A stretch of 64,000 bases of DNA from positions 1-64,000 of the forward strand of contig JAHHHK010000013.1 of assembly GCA_019359395.1 (NCBI GenBank), in the 5' to 3' direction. This DNA comes from Komarekiella atlantica HA4396-MV6 (GTDB lineage: Bacteria; Cyanobacteriota; Cyanobacteriia; Cyanobacteriales; Nostocaceae). A model generated the notes under the pieces. That model did not search any database. It was not told the DNA's origin and saw only the letters and a list, made by a program, of their open reading frames with translations. Position numbers and translations under genes: made by a program. Positions 43,799-53,183 of this stretch are shown here, in pieces. Position 1 is the first letter of the stretch. Every line of letters starts with the position of its first letter.

Positions 43799-45115
43799 TC
43801 ATTTTTGTGGATTCGTCTTCAACTGCGAAAACACACGATAAGTATCCAGATTCAACTGCGGATTAGATTGATCTTCTTCCATCTTAATTAAATTGTATTC
43901 TACATTGTCTGCATAAATAGCAAAGGTAATATTAAAAATCTCGATAAAATTAATTACCCACTTACATTCATCTGCGGAATACTTCTCGTAGTAATAAATT
44001 AGATGAGCAATACGAGCTTCCAAATGTATGCGAGAGTTTCTACAAATCAAAATAATCTTCAGCAGTATAATCACTAATGTGAGAGGATTTCCTTGCGAAA
44101 CCAATAAAATGAACAATGATGAAGGTTCTTTTCCATTTTCTGTAGTCAGAAAATCGATCACACGGTTACAGGTTCGTAGAAAGAATTCTTTAGTGATAAC
44201 TTCTTCATTATGTTCTGTCTTCCATAACGATAATTTCTCTACAAACTGCTGCTTCAAACTTTTTGCTAATTCTTGATGCTCTACTGAAAAAAACAGATAT
44301 TTTATAATGCTTTCTTTAAATTCTTCAAGGCTTTGATTTTTAGTTTGTTGGACAAATATATTAGCAATATTCTTATGGCTAAATACACCCTTTTTTAAAA
44401 CAATTACCTTGATTAAATGTAAAACATTATCTCTCAAAATACTAGGATTATTGTAACGTGTTGTACTTGAAGCAGCAGACTGGCAACGAGCAATATACAT
44501 TGCTAGTTCAAACTTAAATTTGTCTTTTATCTGTTTAGACAGCTTCTTGGCAGCCTCTTGTTGCTCTTTGGAATTATTTTCATTCAAAGATTGAGCAACT
44601 AATAAATAAGAAGTGTAGCGATGAGTCCAACAATTTTTGTTTGGTTCATTATATCTAGCAGCAAATAATTTAAGTTCTTGATAATCATTACTTTTTATAA
44701 AATTATCTAGCCAGCTTTTACAGATATTAATTATTGAAGAATTACTTGTCTCAATTCTCAGATTGCTAATAGTAAATAAGTTAACTAATTCTTGGATATA
44801 TTTGTATTTTCTATTTGTTTCCCAGTTATTAATTATTATGTAGCAACATCGTTTAAGTGTGTTACGAAACTCTTGTTCTTTATCGTCAAAGAAGATTCCG
44901 TATATTCCTGGAACATAATCCGAACTTGGTGAATCTAGACCATCTATAAATAAATTTTTAAATTCTCGCAAAACATCCTCTGGTGGAGATTGTTTGACAA
45001 TATCCGCCAAGAAACTGTAAACCCTCTCTTGTGCAATTTCCACATTAAGCTGTCTAGAGTTGGACGTAACAAAATGCTGATATCCCTGACTACTTGGTAA
45101 ACTATTAGCGGTCAT
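43799..45115 (-). CDS. Hypothetical protein, 438 aa, helix-rich
   Basis: The start chosen is the ATG at 45115; a TTG at 45127 would add four residues. The protein looks all-helical and soluble, with FLADIVKQSPPEDVLREFKN near the start, a Lys-rich middle (KEQQEAAKKLSKQIKDKFKF), one hydrophobic helix near 345-360 (PLTLVIILLKIILI) and an acidic end. No catalytic motif, Walker box or membrane anchor is clear. I do not recognise a family. It is convergent with the LPG-synthase-type gene (55 bp gap). The AT content is high but the frame is long and uninterrupted, so the gene is real. Confidence 0.78.
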   Translation of the reverse strand: MTANSLPSSQGYQHFVTSNSRQLNVEIAQERVYSFLADIVKQSPPEDVLREFKNLFIDGLDSPSSDYVPGIYGIFFDDKEQEFRNTLKRCCYIIINNWETNRKYKYIQELVNLFTISNLRIETSNSSIINICKSWLDNFIKSNDYQELKLFAARYNEPNKNCWTHRYTSYLLVAQSLNENNSKEQQEAAKKLSKQIKDKFKFELAMYIARCQSAASSTTRYNNPSILRDNVLHLIKVIVLKKGVFSHKNIANIFVQQTKNQSLEEFKESIIKYLFFSVEHQELAKSLKQQFVEKLSLWKTEHNEEVITKEFFLRTCNRVIDFLTTENGKEPSSLFILLVSQGNPLTLVIILLKIILICRNSRIHLEARIAHLIYYYEKYSADECKWVINFIEIFNITFAIYADNVEYNLIKMEEDQSNPQLNLDTYRVFSQLKTNPQK

Positions 45116-45340
45116 TCCAGTTATCAAGACAAAAGAGCTTCCTGTTCATATTGTTATCAGCTTAACCTTGCCGAACAGTAGTATCAATCTATTCATCAAA
45201 GATTCAGCAGTTTTTTTACAGAAAGTTGGATAAATAAAATATTAAATTTAAATTATTTCAATAATTAAGAGAAACTACTTAAACATTTAAGTGATAATAA
45301 AAACATAAATCAACAGGTCAGCTTACTTAATAAATTATGA

Positions 45341-45372
45341 AACCCACCAAGTGCAGGTGGGTTAATTTTTTT
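45341..45372. terminator. Hairpin with T-run downstream of trnL
   Basis: AACCCACC (45341-45348) pairs perfectly with GGTGGGTT (45356-45363). The T-run (45366-45372) follows on the plus strand, but the only gene that would reach it is the minus-strand tRNA-Leu, where the hairpin is followed by TCATAATTT. It may work in both directions. Confidence 0.5.
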
Positions 45373-45390
45373 GGTTTTTGAACTTTTTAA

Positions 45391-45759
45391 TGGGGGTGGA
45401 GGGACTTGAACCCACACGACCTTTTACGGTCAACGGATTTTCATCCTCCTGTAGCTTTCACTACTGCCTGATAGCTTTAGCAATCAAAGGCTTTGAGAAT
45501 TGGACTCTCCCTTTACCCTCGACTTAACGTTAGGGTAGCTCCCGTCGGGTCTCTGCACCTTCCCTCAATTTTGGATTTTGGCTTTTGGATTGCAGAACAA
45601 TCACAAATTTCAAATTTCAAATCGATGGGCTTGGCTCAGGATTGCCGTGTCTGTTAACAGATTTAGGTTTCCCTGAGTTTGAGAGCTTCCACTTGAGGGA
45701 TTTCTCCTTCAAGGCTCAGTTTACTAAGTCCGTAGCGTCTACCATTCCGCCACACCCCC
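45391..45759 (-). tRNA. tRNA-Leu (UAA), interrupted by a group I intron
   Basis: The 5' exon is 45759-45726 (34 bases, GGGGGTGTGGCGGAATGGTA onward to GGACTT) and the 3' exon is 45441-45391 (51 bases, AAAATCCGTTGACC onward to CCACCCCCA). Together they make an 85-base tRNA with a GGGGGTG/CACCCCC acceptor stem, a long variable arm and the T-loop GGTTCAAGTCC. The split lies after the first anticodon base, which is the position of the conserved trnL-UAA intron in cyanobacteria and plastids. The anticodon UAA forms only after splicing. Confidence 0.95.
45442..45725 (-). ncRNA. Group I intron in trnL-UAA
   Basis: The intron is 284 bases. It follows the exon T, begins AGTAAACTGAGCC on the minus strand and ends in G (position 45442), as required of group I introns. 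Conserved core pieces include GGAGAAATCCCTCAAGTGG, GGCAATCCTGAGCC and, nearer the end, GACTCGACGGGAGC-type sequence in complement (GACCCGACGGGAGC). The P6b region carries degenerate heptamers (CAAAATCC, CAAAAGCC), typical of Nostoc. There is no homing endonuclease frame. Confidence 0.92.
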
Positions 45760-46104
45760 TTAGGTGTTGACAAATACTTACTGTGTGAAGCCAGCAAATA
45801 CTTCCCTATCTATTCCACCATCAATTGTGTCTTTTGTGCAACTAAATTTCAAAAATTTTATCGAGAATCAGTATTTTGTTTCTCTTTTTACTTGACTTTG
45901 TTGACGAATTCCACAGCCATCAATTTACAGTAGTTATGGTTTGAATGCAATACGGAGTGTGGGCAAAACGTATTGTGCTAGGATAAAGATATGCGTGAAT
46001 ACGCTGCCACGTCCGCGGAAAGGGCTGCGCCCATAATTACAACTTTATAAAATACGGTTTCCTTTGCCTGGGTGGCGGACACAGGCGGTAATAGAGGAGG
46101 TCGT
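45760..46104. other. Intergenic region upstream of trnL and the DUF1835 gene
   Basis: It should contain the tRNA-Leu promoter (minus) and that of the DUF1835 gene (plus). GAGGAGG at 46094-46100 is the ribosome site for the start at 46105. No repeat or RNA gene was seen. Confidence 0.45.
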
Positions 46105-47403
46105 ATGTCTAATCCGCGCCAGCCGCTCAAAGAAGAGCGCTTAAGTCTTGAACAACAGAAGAAACGTGCAAAAGATTTGCTTTTTGAGTACAGGGCTGAT
46201 CAGGAGTTAGCGCTTAAACGTTTTCAGCAATATCATCCCAAGGCTTTTCAAATTAGAGATTTTGCGGCATTTCAACCTCAGCTTAGTGATGCTCAACTGG
46301 TTATAGCCAGGGAAAATGGATTACCAAGTTGGGTGAAGCTCAAGGAGCATATCCAACGCATTACTCAAGCCAGTGAGGATATATCCCGTGGTGTTATGAC
46401 AGCTTTCGATGCCGATTTAAAAACCCTGCATCTACGGTGTGGATCAGATATTCAGAATAAATTGGCGATCGCGGGCTTCTGTGGCGATTTTTTAGAATTT
46501 GCCGATCCTTATTGCCAGGGGCCTATTCCTCCAAACTCTAACCTGTCCCAATTTTTGAACACACGAGCAGCGTTCATTTCAGAAGCATACGGTGTTACTT
46601 TAAAGGATGCTCAAAACCGCCTTGAACGGGAATATAGTCAATTATGTATCAGCCACCAATATGAGCGGGTAATGCTGTGGTTTGAACATGATCCCTACGA
46701 TCAGCTAGTTTTAGCTCATGTGCTTCACCACTTTTGGAAGATCCAATCATTTCCCAAACATTTAGAGTTAATTTGTATCGATTCTTTTCCAGGTGTTGAG
46801 CGCTTTGTAGGGTTAGGACAACTTTCATCGGAGGCACTTTGCACTCTTTGGGAGCGGCGACATCCCATTACTCGCCAACAGCTTCAATTAGGGGATCGGG
46901 TTTGGAAAGCTTTGAGCGCTGAATCACCCCAAGTGCTGATTCAGATTGTGAATACCGGAACTCCTGAAATTCCTCCAATGGCGAAGGCGCTACGGCGACA
47001 TCTCCAAGAACTTCCTTGGGTTAAAAATGGACTCAGTTTGACACAGCAGCTAACGCTCTCAATTTTGGCAGACAAAGAAACTATGAGAGTCGATAAACTT
47101 TTTGGAACTCTGGTTGCGGAAAAAGAACCGCTTCCTTATCTGGGAGACACCATGTATTGGTATGTGCTGACTCAAATGCTGCAAAGTAAACGTCCACCAT
47201 TGGAGATTACAACTGAATCTCTAGAGGAACCCTGGTATAAACGAGTACTCCAGTTAACTAAAACGGGACACGCTTTGGTGCAGGGAGAGGTGAATTGGTT
47301 GGAGATTAATAGTAGCGATCGCTGGGTGGGTGGTATTCGTCTAACTAGCGGTCAGCCCGTCTGGATGTGGGATGATTTACGAAATCAGCCTATTTTGCAA
47401 TAG
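46105..47403 (+). CDS. DUF1835-domain protein
   Basis: The product has 432 residues from the ATG at 46105, chosen because GAGGAGG lies five bases upstream; a GTG at 46072 would add eleven residues. Residues 1-90 are a helical region with ankyrin- or Sel1-like LFEYRADQELALKRFQQYHP. The DUF1835 domain follows (about 110-225) with LHLRCGSDIQNKLAIAGFCG, DFLEFADPYCQGPIPP, and LWFEHDPYDQLVLAHVLHHF, and then a helical C-terminal half. The biochemical role of the family is unknown. It precedes ndhL on the same strand by 65 bp. Confidence 0.82.
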   Translation: MSNPRQPLKEERLSLEQQKKRAKDLLFEYRADQELALKRFQQYHPKAFQIRDFAAFQPQLSDAQLVIARENGLPSWVKLKEHIQRITQASEDISRGVMTAFDADLKTLHLRCGSDIQNKLAIAGFCGDFLEFADPYCQGPIPPNSNLSQFLNTRAAFISEAYGVTLKDAQNRLEREYSQLCISHQYERVMLWFEHDPYDQLVLAHVLHHFWKIQSFPKHLELICIDSFPGVERFVGLGQLSSEALCTLWERRHPITRQQLQLGDRVWKALSAESPQVLIQIVNTGTPEIPPMAKALRRHLQELPWVKNGLSLTQQLTLSILADKETMRVDKLFGTLVAEKEPLPYLGDTMYWYVLTQMLQSKRPPLEITTESLEEPWYKRVLQLTKTGHALVQGEVNWLEINSSDRWVGGIRLTSGQPVWMWDDLRNQPILQ

Positions 47404-47468
47404 GCAATACTTCCCTCAGATCAGGCATTCAGCCTATGATAAGAAAATAGACGCTTAGACAAAAAAGT

Positions 47469-47681
47469 ATGATTGTCGCCCTGCTTTATCTGACTTTGGC
47501 TGGAGCTTATCTTTTAGTAATGCCAATTGCTATCTTGCTGTACCTGAAACAGCGTTGGTATGTGGCTACGGCCATCGAGCGCACCTTTATGTACTTTTTG
47601 GTGTTTTTCTTCTTTCCAGGTCTGTTGGTTCTATCGCCGTTTGTAAATTTTCGACCCCAGCGGCGACAAATTGAAGTTTAA
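47469..47681 (+). CDS. ndhL: NAD(P)H-quinone oxidoreductase subunit L
   Basis: The protein has 70 residues with two membrane helices ([20 protein letters not shown] and [20 protein letters not shown]), then NFRPQRR. It is a small membrane subunit of the NDH-1 complex of the thylakoid, first known as IctA because its loss affects inorganic carbon transport. It opens the usual ndhL-DUF3007-trpA cluster of cyanobacteria. Confidence 0.95.
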   Translation: MIVALLYLTLAGAYLLVMPIAILLYLKQRWYVATAIERTFMYFLVFFFFPGLLVLSPFVNFRPQRRQIEV

Positions 47682-47705
47682 CAAGATTGGTAGGTCATAA
47701 ATCTC

Positions 47706-48017
47706 ATGCGACGCGTTGACGCTATTAGTATTGGCTTGGGCGTTTTCCTGGCTGGTGGCTTGGCATATATACTATTGCAGCTAGTCGGGTTAGATAATCA
47801 AGAAGCTGGCATCTGGAGCCAAGTTTTATTAGTCAGTGGATTGGTTGGCTGGTTAGTCACCTATTTTTTCCGCGCAGTGGGACAAAAAATGACCTACCAC
47901 CAACAGCGGGAAAAGTATGAACAAGACTTTCTCCAAAAGCGGCTAGAAGAACTTACTCCCGAAGAACTAGCAAGAATTCAAGCTGAAATAGAACAAGAAG
48001 AACAAACTCAGGTGTAA
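47706..48017 (+). CDS. DUF3007 membrane protein
   Basis: The protein has 103 residues, with two membrane helices (about 7-29 and 38-57) and a Glu/Gln-rich helical tail beginning YHQQREKYEQDFLQKRLEEL and ending in LARIQAEIEQEEQ. It is a cyanobacterial family of unknown function that typically lies between ndhL and trpA, as here (24 bp after ndhL). A role in NDH-1 assembly is possible from this linkage but is not shown. Confidence 0.9.
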   Translation: MRRVDAISIGLGVFLAGGLAYILLQLVGLDNQEAGIWSQVLLVSGLVGWLVTYFFRAVGQKMTYHQQREKYEQDFLQKRLEELTPEELARIQAEIEQEEQTQV

Positions 48018-48089
48018 AGTTATCTATTAGTCAAGAGCCTAAAGTTTAGATTTTAACTCTTGACTTTGGACTCTTGACTCTTAAAATTA

Positions 48090-48935
48090 ATGACTGCGAT
48101 TTCTGATTGCTTTGAAACTCTTGTACGGAATCGAGAGTGTGCTCTGATTCCATTTATCACCGCTGGCGATCCAGATTTAGAAACAACAGCAGCAGCGTTG
48201 CAAATTCTGGATCGTAGTGGGGCAGATATTATTGAACTAGGTGTACCCTACTCCGATCCTTTAGCGGATGGGCCAGTGATTCAAGCAGCTGCTACCCGTG
48301 CTCTGCAAAAGGGAACTAAGTTGGAGCATGTGCTGGAAATGTTGCAAGCAACTACTCCCAATTTGCGATCGCCTATTAGCCTGTTTACCTACTACAATCC
48401 AATTTTGCACCGTGGAATTGAAAAATTCCTCTCTTCAATTGCTGCTGCTGGGGTAGCAGGATTGGTAGTACCAGATTTACCCTTAGAAGAAGCCGCAGGC
48501 TTGCTTCAACCAGCTGGTGAAATGGGAATTGACGTAACTTTGTTGGTAGCTCCCACCAGTTCAGCCGAACGCATAGAAGCGATCGCTCGCTCCTCCCAAG
48601 GATTTATCTATTTAGTTAGCGTCACAGGAGTTACAGGCATACGCTCCCAGATGGAAACGCGAGTGTCAGATTTACTTAAACAAATTCGTGGTGTTACTGA
48701 TAAACCCATCGGTGTAGGCTTTGGTATTTCTCAAGTAGCACAAGCCCGTCAAGTCAGGGAATGGGGCGCAGATGCCGCAATTGTGGGCAGTGCTTTTGTG
48801 AAAAGGTTGGCAGAAGGTACACCAGAGCAAGGACTGAGTGCGATCGCGGATTTTTGTCAAAGTCTCAAGTCGGCCATCAAGACCGACAACAACGGCACAA
48901 ATACTCATCTTGCTCAGACTGAGAAAGTAGATTAA
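48090..48935 (+). CDS. trpA: Tryptophan synthase alpha chain
   Basis: The protein has 281 residues. The catalytic acids Glu49 and Asp60 in [14 protein letters not shown] have the same numbers as in E. coli. PFITAGDPD, the flexible loop region, VSVTGVTG and the phosphate-binding GFGISQ...VGSAFV are all present. It splits indole-3-glycerol phosphate to indole for the beta chain. trpB is not in the window; separation of trpA and trpB is usual in cyanobacteria. Confidence 0.97.
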   Translation: MTAISDCFETLVRNRECALIPFITAGDPDLETTAAALQILDRSGADIIELGVPYSDPLADGPVIQAAATRALQKGTKLEHVLEMLQATTPNLRSPISLFTYYNPILHRGIEKFLSSIAAAGVAGLVVPDLPLEEAAGLLQPAGEMGIDVTLLVAPTSSAERIEAIARSSQGFIYLVSVTGVTGIRSQMETRVSDLLKQIRGVTDKPIGVGFGISQVAQARQVREWGADAAIVGSAFVKRLAEGTPEQGLSAIADFCQSLKSAIKTDNNGTNTHLAQTEKVD

Positions 48936-49153
48936 AAAGTATAACAGCGTAGTTTTTTTGTCCTTAGTTGGTGGACAATTTGACGGTTATGGTCTTGAAT
49001 ATTAACATCAGATATCAGGATGTAAAAAAACTAGCTGATACAGTTGCTTATAGTTTGAGTATTATCTGAAGTTAAGTAGGTAAAAAATTATGAGTGTGAG
49101 AGTGAGTCAGTCACAGATGGTTATAATTACGTCGCAATTGAGGGGCAAAGGCG

Positions 49154-49801
49154 ATGAGTGAGAGTATGGCATTTATCGGCGGGGTCGCCGTAGCTGGACT
49201 GGCGGCTCTCGTATTACTCAAAGGGACAAATGTTCCTCTACAATCTAATTTTGCTGTTGCTCCACAAATGCCAGCCACCGTAATGCCACCCCAAGTTATG
49301 CAGCCACAAGCGCAGTATCCTTATGGGCCTTATGGACAATCAGCATATCCTAATCCCCAGCCTGTAGCTCCCAATTCTGAACAGCGCGTCGAATGGGAAA
49401 AGCTGAAAGTAGAATTTGATCGTTTAAAAAGCGACAACGAACAGCTAAAAACTCAAAACCAACGACTTCTCGATAATTACAACACCCAGCAGCTACAATT
49501 AGCCCAGAACAATCAACCAAAAGCAGCATTAGCACCATCCCAACCAGAAAATCCCTGGTGGTCTTCACCCATAGTGTGGGCGGTAGGAGGCATGAGTCTG
49601 ACTATTGGCGGTGGTGTTGTAGTCGCTGGGGTATTAGCTTTGTTCTCACCTCGGCAACGTCCAGCCCGTACTGTACAAGTTATTCATCCCTATCAAGGAA
49701 CTACACCGCCTTTGGTTCCTGTGCGTCGCGCTGAGTTCCTTCCACCTTCTCGGCTAGAAGCAAGACGAGTTGAAGCCCCAGAATACGACGAAATGCATTG
49801 A
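49154..49801 (+). CDS. Hypothetical membrane protein with Pro/Gln-rich linker
   Basis: The protein has 215 residues. A hydrophobic segment at about 5-22 is followed by a Pro/Gln/Tyr-rich run (PQAQYPYGPYGQSAYPNPQP). A heptad coiled coil spans about 75-110 (WEKLKVEFDRLKSDNEQLKT), a second membrane helix lies near 143-165 (AVGGMSLTIGGGVVVAGVLA), and a Pro/Arg-rich tail closes the protein. It has no enzymatic motif. It may be a membrane scaffold. It stands alone after trpA. Confidence 0.75.
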   Translation: MSESMAFIGGVAVAGLAALVLLKGTNVPLQSNFAVAPQMPATVMPPQVMQPQAQYPYGPYGQSAYPNPQPVAPNSEQRVEWEKLKVEFDRLKSDNEQLKTQNQRLLDNYNTQQLQLAQNNQPKAALAPSQPENPWWSSPIVWAVGGMSLTIGGGVVVAGVLALFSPRQRPARTVQVIHPYQGTTPPLVPVRRAEFLPPSRLEARRVEAPEYDEMH

Positions 49802-50008
49802 TAGTTAAGTGGAATATTTGTTATTAGGGCTAGCAAATACTATTTATATCTAATCACAGCAAGATGACACATTTGTATTGAATTTTGTATTGGCGTTGCG
49901 ATCGCCTATGGCGGGGCGTAGCCCATCGCACATGTTACACCGAGGTATCAATATCTAGTAGAAACCTAAGAAATTTATCTGGGTTTCAGGAATTCTCTCG
50001 GGTAATTA
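49802..50008. other. Short intergenic stretch with dispersed-repeat fragments
   Basis: It contains GCGATCGCCTATGGCGGGGC and GTAGCCCATCGCACATG, fragments common in the dispersed repeats of this genome type. No gene is supported. Confidence 0.4.
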
Positions 50009-50322
50009 TAGCGGTTCCCATTCAGATGCGGTACAACATTACATCGTCAGGTGTAGGGGCACTGCCCATACGTGTCAACTTAACGTGAAATCCATATCCC
50101 GCAAGGAACTGAACTTCCTTGCTCATAGCAAAAGTCATCTGAAGATGACTAAAAATATTCTCAAAATCCTCAGTCTACTAAAGTAGACTTTCGCTCATCC
50201 GCCAGAGAATAAATTCTCTGGCGGATGAGAAGGCCAACAGTAAAGCTATTTTTAGCTAAAGTTGACACCAATGGGCAGTACCGTGCCCCTACGGGTATGC
50301 TCACGTAAACGAGAACCGCTGT
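50009..50322. mobile_element. 314-bp inverted-repeat element packed with hairpins
   Basis: The outer ends are TATAGCGGTTC and GAACCGCTGTA. Inside them, GTAGGGGCACTGCCCATACG plus GTGTCAACTT on the left (about 50055-50085) matches the right part (about 50262-50298) in inverse. Between these lie four more hairpins: near 50101-50120, 50132-50147, 50172-50189, and a perfect 17-bp stem with a 2-base loop (50194-50210 with 50213-50229). It has no coding capacity. Confidence 0.75.
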
Positions 50323-51103
50323 ATCAGCGATTTCTCGCCAATTCAGTTCTATATAGAACAAATTTATAGAGACATAAAACACTCTACTGGACGCCTAGTA
50401 AAAAAGTGCCAAAAGAATTGGCGAGTCTTTAAGTTGACTTCACTGCCAATTTTTTTGTGTTTACCCCTTGTGGACAAACGCTATTTTAATCTGTTGAATG
50501 TTAGTTAGTACCTGGCACGTAGGTGCAGCCCATCGCTTGATAATTGAACAAAACTCCATATCTAACAATTAAGAATTAAAACTTAGTATTAATACTTATA
50601 ATTTTATGGTGATTTCTGTGATGATAACCTTCTAGGTGGTTCAAGTTAAATAAAATCTAAAAAACGTATTCTAAAATTTATAAATTTTGTAAGAAACTCA
50701 AATACTATGAACTCATTTTTAACCTTTGCCAGATTACTGATCATATCGTTTTAGGCATTGAAAAGGAGAGTCCTTAGCAGATATCAGTCTCGCAGATTTT
50801 AATACAACAAAATTATATATAGATTAAGTGTTAAGACTGAAGTGGCCTTCGTCACAGATTCGGTATACTTAATTCCAATATAGTCTTGAAGTGAAGATAA
50901 AGAGCGATCGCCTTTACAAACCGGTTGTGTTGCAAGAGCCTGTTGAGGGTAAAAGATCCGCTTGAGTTAGATTCAGTTTATTACAACCACACAGATAGGG
51001 TTCATGAACTGTGGTTTTCATGCTACTGATATGCCTCCAGCTTTTTTACCAGACTAACGTCTGTTTTTGCAAAACAACCGGGAATTTTCTGCTAGTTACC
51101 ACC
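50323..51103. other. Gene-free AT-rich region
   Basis: No frame, RNA gene or conserved repeat could be supported over these 780 bases apart from one HIP1-type site (GCGATCGC) near 50904. A 62-codon plus-strand frame at 51011-51199 is the complement of the real small gene at 51104-51244. Confidence 0.4.
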
Positions 51104-51244
51104 CTAATCGGGCAACTTGCGAATGAGCTCTCTAATTACATCTGTTTTTGCTCTCCCCGTCTGATTACAATATGTTTCAAGTCTTTTGACTTCATCTAAT
51201 GCCAGATTGAGGCTAATTTGCTTGACGGTCAATTTTTTACTCAT
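51104..51244 (-). CDS. Ribbon-helix-helix (CopG-like) small protein, 46 aa
   Basis: The minus strand from the ATG at 51244 to the TAG at 51106-51104 encodes 46 residues: MSKKLTVKQISLNLALDEVK, then RLETYCNQTGRAKTDVIREL, then IRKLPD. This is a complete ribbon-helix-helix: a short beta-strand (KQISLNL), helix A (ALDEVKRLETYCNQTG) and helix B (AKTDVIRELIRKL). Such proteins bind DNA as dimers and often serve as antitoxins or plasmid-type repressors. No toxin gene is beside it. It is isolated in a gene-poor stretch. Confidence 0.78.
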   Translation of the reverse strand: MSKKLTVKQISLNLALDEVKRLETYCNQTGRAKTDVIRELIRKLPD

Positions 51245-52033
51245 AATCTCACCCACTAAGTGTAATATTTGCCCTTGTACTTTAGAAATCTTTAACAGTT
51301 TGCTATCTTGCTTTACCTACGTATCAACTTTTCAAACATAGTGCTTGCCTACCTTAACTAGTCTTTTATCAGCATACCGCTATAGTGGTATTATTAAACC
51401 CATATCTATAGTATTATGTTGTTTATAACTTAATCTAGTTTAGTTAGCGTAAAAAACATCAAATTACGTAGGTTGGGTTAAAGAACAAAACCCAACACCT
51501 ATTAAAGTGTTTGTTGGGTTGCGTCCGCTTAAACGCTCTTGTATTCAAGCCAAGAAACCCACCTATACGAGTGGCTTCCTAAACTACAATTCTTCGTTGA
51601 CTGAACTGTATTGATTTATAATTCCGGGTTAAGAACCAGACGTAGAAATTTAGTTGATTTAAAAATACAGATTATTCTGAAGCTGTAGATCTTTTACCCT
51701 CAACAAGCTTTTGCAATACAAGTAGTACAAGTACACCTAATAAGTGGATAGATGTAATTAAATGTAAGATAAAACTTTTGTTCGTAGTGAGCGATAAATC
51801 GCTCAATATAAAATTCTCAAGGGCTAGAGCCGTTTACCCTTGTCCCAACAAAAACTCTATGCGTAGAGAAGCTATACTGTAAAGCCTGCGGCATGGCTAT
51901 GCTTAGGGTGCGGCTTCTATCTACAACACGCTACGCGAACGTAGAGAAGAACGCGCTAACTCACTACAAGCTTTGATTTAATTAAGCCCTTTTATTTATG
52001 GTTCGGATAAGAATTTCTCTAACGCGTATTCTG
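51245..52033. other. Gene-poor region with small hairpins
   Basis: It holds a GTTGGGTT/AACCCAAC hairpin set (51472-51479, 51489-51496, then GTTGGGTT again at 51513-51520), a perfect GAGCGATAAATCGCTC stem near 51789, and repeat fragments around 51900-51960 (CTACGCGAACGTAGAGAAG). No gene was recognised. Confidence 0.45.
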
Positions 52034-53044
52034 TCACTGAGTGGTATGAGAGATAGTTGATTTAGTTAACTGAATTGCAGCCAAACGAGCCTTCAAAACT
52101 GACATATTAGTTTCATCAACACTGAAATTAAAAACCATAACTTCCGATGGTTGAAGACTATACTGTCGTACCCAGTTTTCAACAAGCCTTGAAGCACAAA
52201 CTGCATCAGCCTGCTCCAAAATTTTATGGTTTTTTTGAAGGTACTCTAAATCTAAAGTTTGAAAGTTTATATGAGAAATTCCAGCTTGTTGTAGCATCTG
52301 TTTCATCACTTTACAAGTAACTTCTTCTTGACAAATAAGTAGCATTAAAGCATTACGAGGTAAAGATGAAATTTGTGCCAATAGTTGCAAGTCAGGCTTG
52401 AGGTTAACAGTAATAACCTCTTGCTCTGGAGCAGTTAATCTAATTACTTCCCACTGATGTTGTGCAGTTGTAATTACAAGGTCAGCATTTAACAGTTCTT
52501 TTAATACTTTTGATTTATTAATCTTGAAATCTTCCAAACAGAGAAACAATAAAGGAAGTTTTATTTCTGATTGAATAGTTTCGTATACACCTGTACTGTG
52601 TTGCGAGTATTCTATAAATACTAATTTTAAAGGAGCAACGGCATGCCGATTCAATATTGCGGCTTGCGCGTAGGCTGCTGCACCAAATTCAGATGGAGAT
52701 AACCCAGTCATTACAGCAGCATTGAAAGCTTGCCCTAGGAGATTATAAAACTCTTTATGGATAATAATATTTTGTACAACTTGAGTGTGAGCAACAAACG
52801 TCCCTTTACCTCTTTGGGCTACCAAATAGCCTGATTCAATTAAATAGTTATAAACTGCTGCAATAGTGTTATGATTTACTTTTAAATGTTTAGCTAATTG
52901 AGTAACAGTAGGCAGAGTATCACCTGGTTGCAGATCCCCTGTAGCAATTAGTAATTTAATTTGTTCAGCAATTTGAGCGTTAATTGTTATTGGCGCTTGG
53001 CTATCAACAAAAAGAGGAAACAAAATTGTATTAGGCATTACCAT
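52034..53044 (-). CDS. GntR-family transcriptional regulator
   Basis: The protein has 336 residues. The winged helix-turn-helix lies at about 20-85 (QIAEQIKLLIATGDLQPGDT, then LPTVTQLAKHLKVNHNTIAA, then SGYLVAQRGKGTFVA). The rest is a large domain of about 240 residues that is not a standard aminotransferase, FadR or UTRA domain by eye; it has an alternating strand-helix pattern. The ligand is unknown. It is on the strand opposite the heme-oxygenase-like gene and about 940 bp from it, with the PAS gene between, so these three might form one regulatory locus. Confidence 0.85.
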   Translation of the reverse strand: MVMPNTILFPLFVDSQAPITINAQIAEQIKLLIATGDLQPGDTLPTVTQLAKHLKVNHNTIAAVYNYLIESGYLVAQRGKGTFVAHTQVVQNIIIHKEFYNLLGQAFNAAVMTGLSPSEFGAAAYAQAAILNRHAVAPLKLVFIEYSQHSTGVYETIQSEIKLPLLFLCLEDFKINKSKVLKELLNADLVITTAQHQWEVIRLTAPEQEVITVNLKPDLQLLAQISSLPRNALMLLICQEEVTCKVMKQMLQQAGISHINFQTLDLEYLQKNHKILEQADAVCASRLVENWVRQYSLQPSEVMVFNFSVDETNMSVLKARLAAIQLTKSTISHTTQ

Positions 53045-53183
53045 AACGGATTGGCAACAGTAACTACGAAGATTTCCCTAAAATCGCATTACTTACTCCT
53101 CAATCATTACTTCGATGTAATCTATAATAAAACTTGGTGGTATACAAGTAAAGAGAATAAATAATGAAAAAATAAGAGTCTCT

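Noticed and set aside
45391-45759. Two separate tRNA fragments or a pseudo-tRNA
   Set aside because: The exons join to an 85-base tRNA-Leu with full stem pairing and the gap has group I intron features.
51011-51199. 62-residue plus-strand frame
   Set aside because: It overlaps the complement of the ribbon-helix-helix gene and is rich in Cys and Phe, as expected of a shadow.
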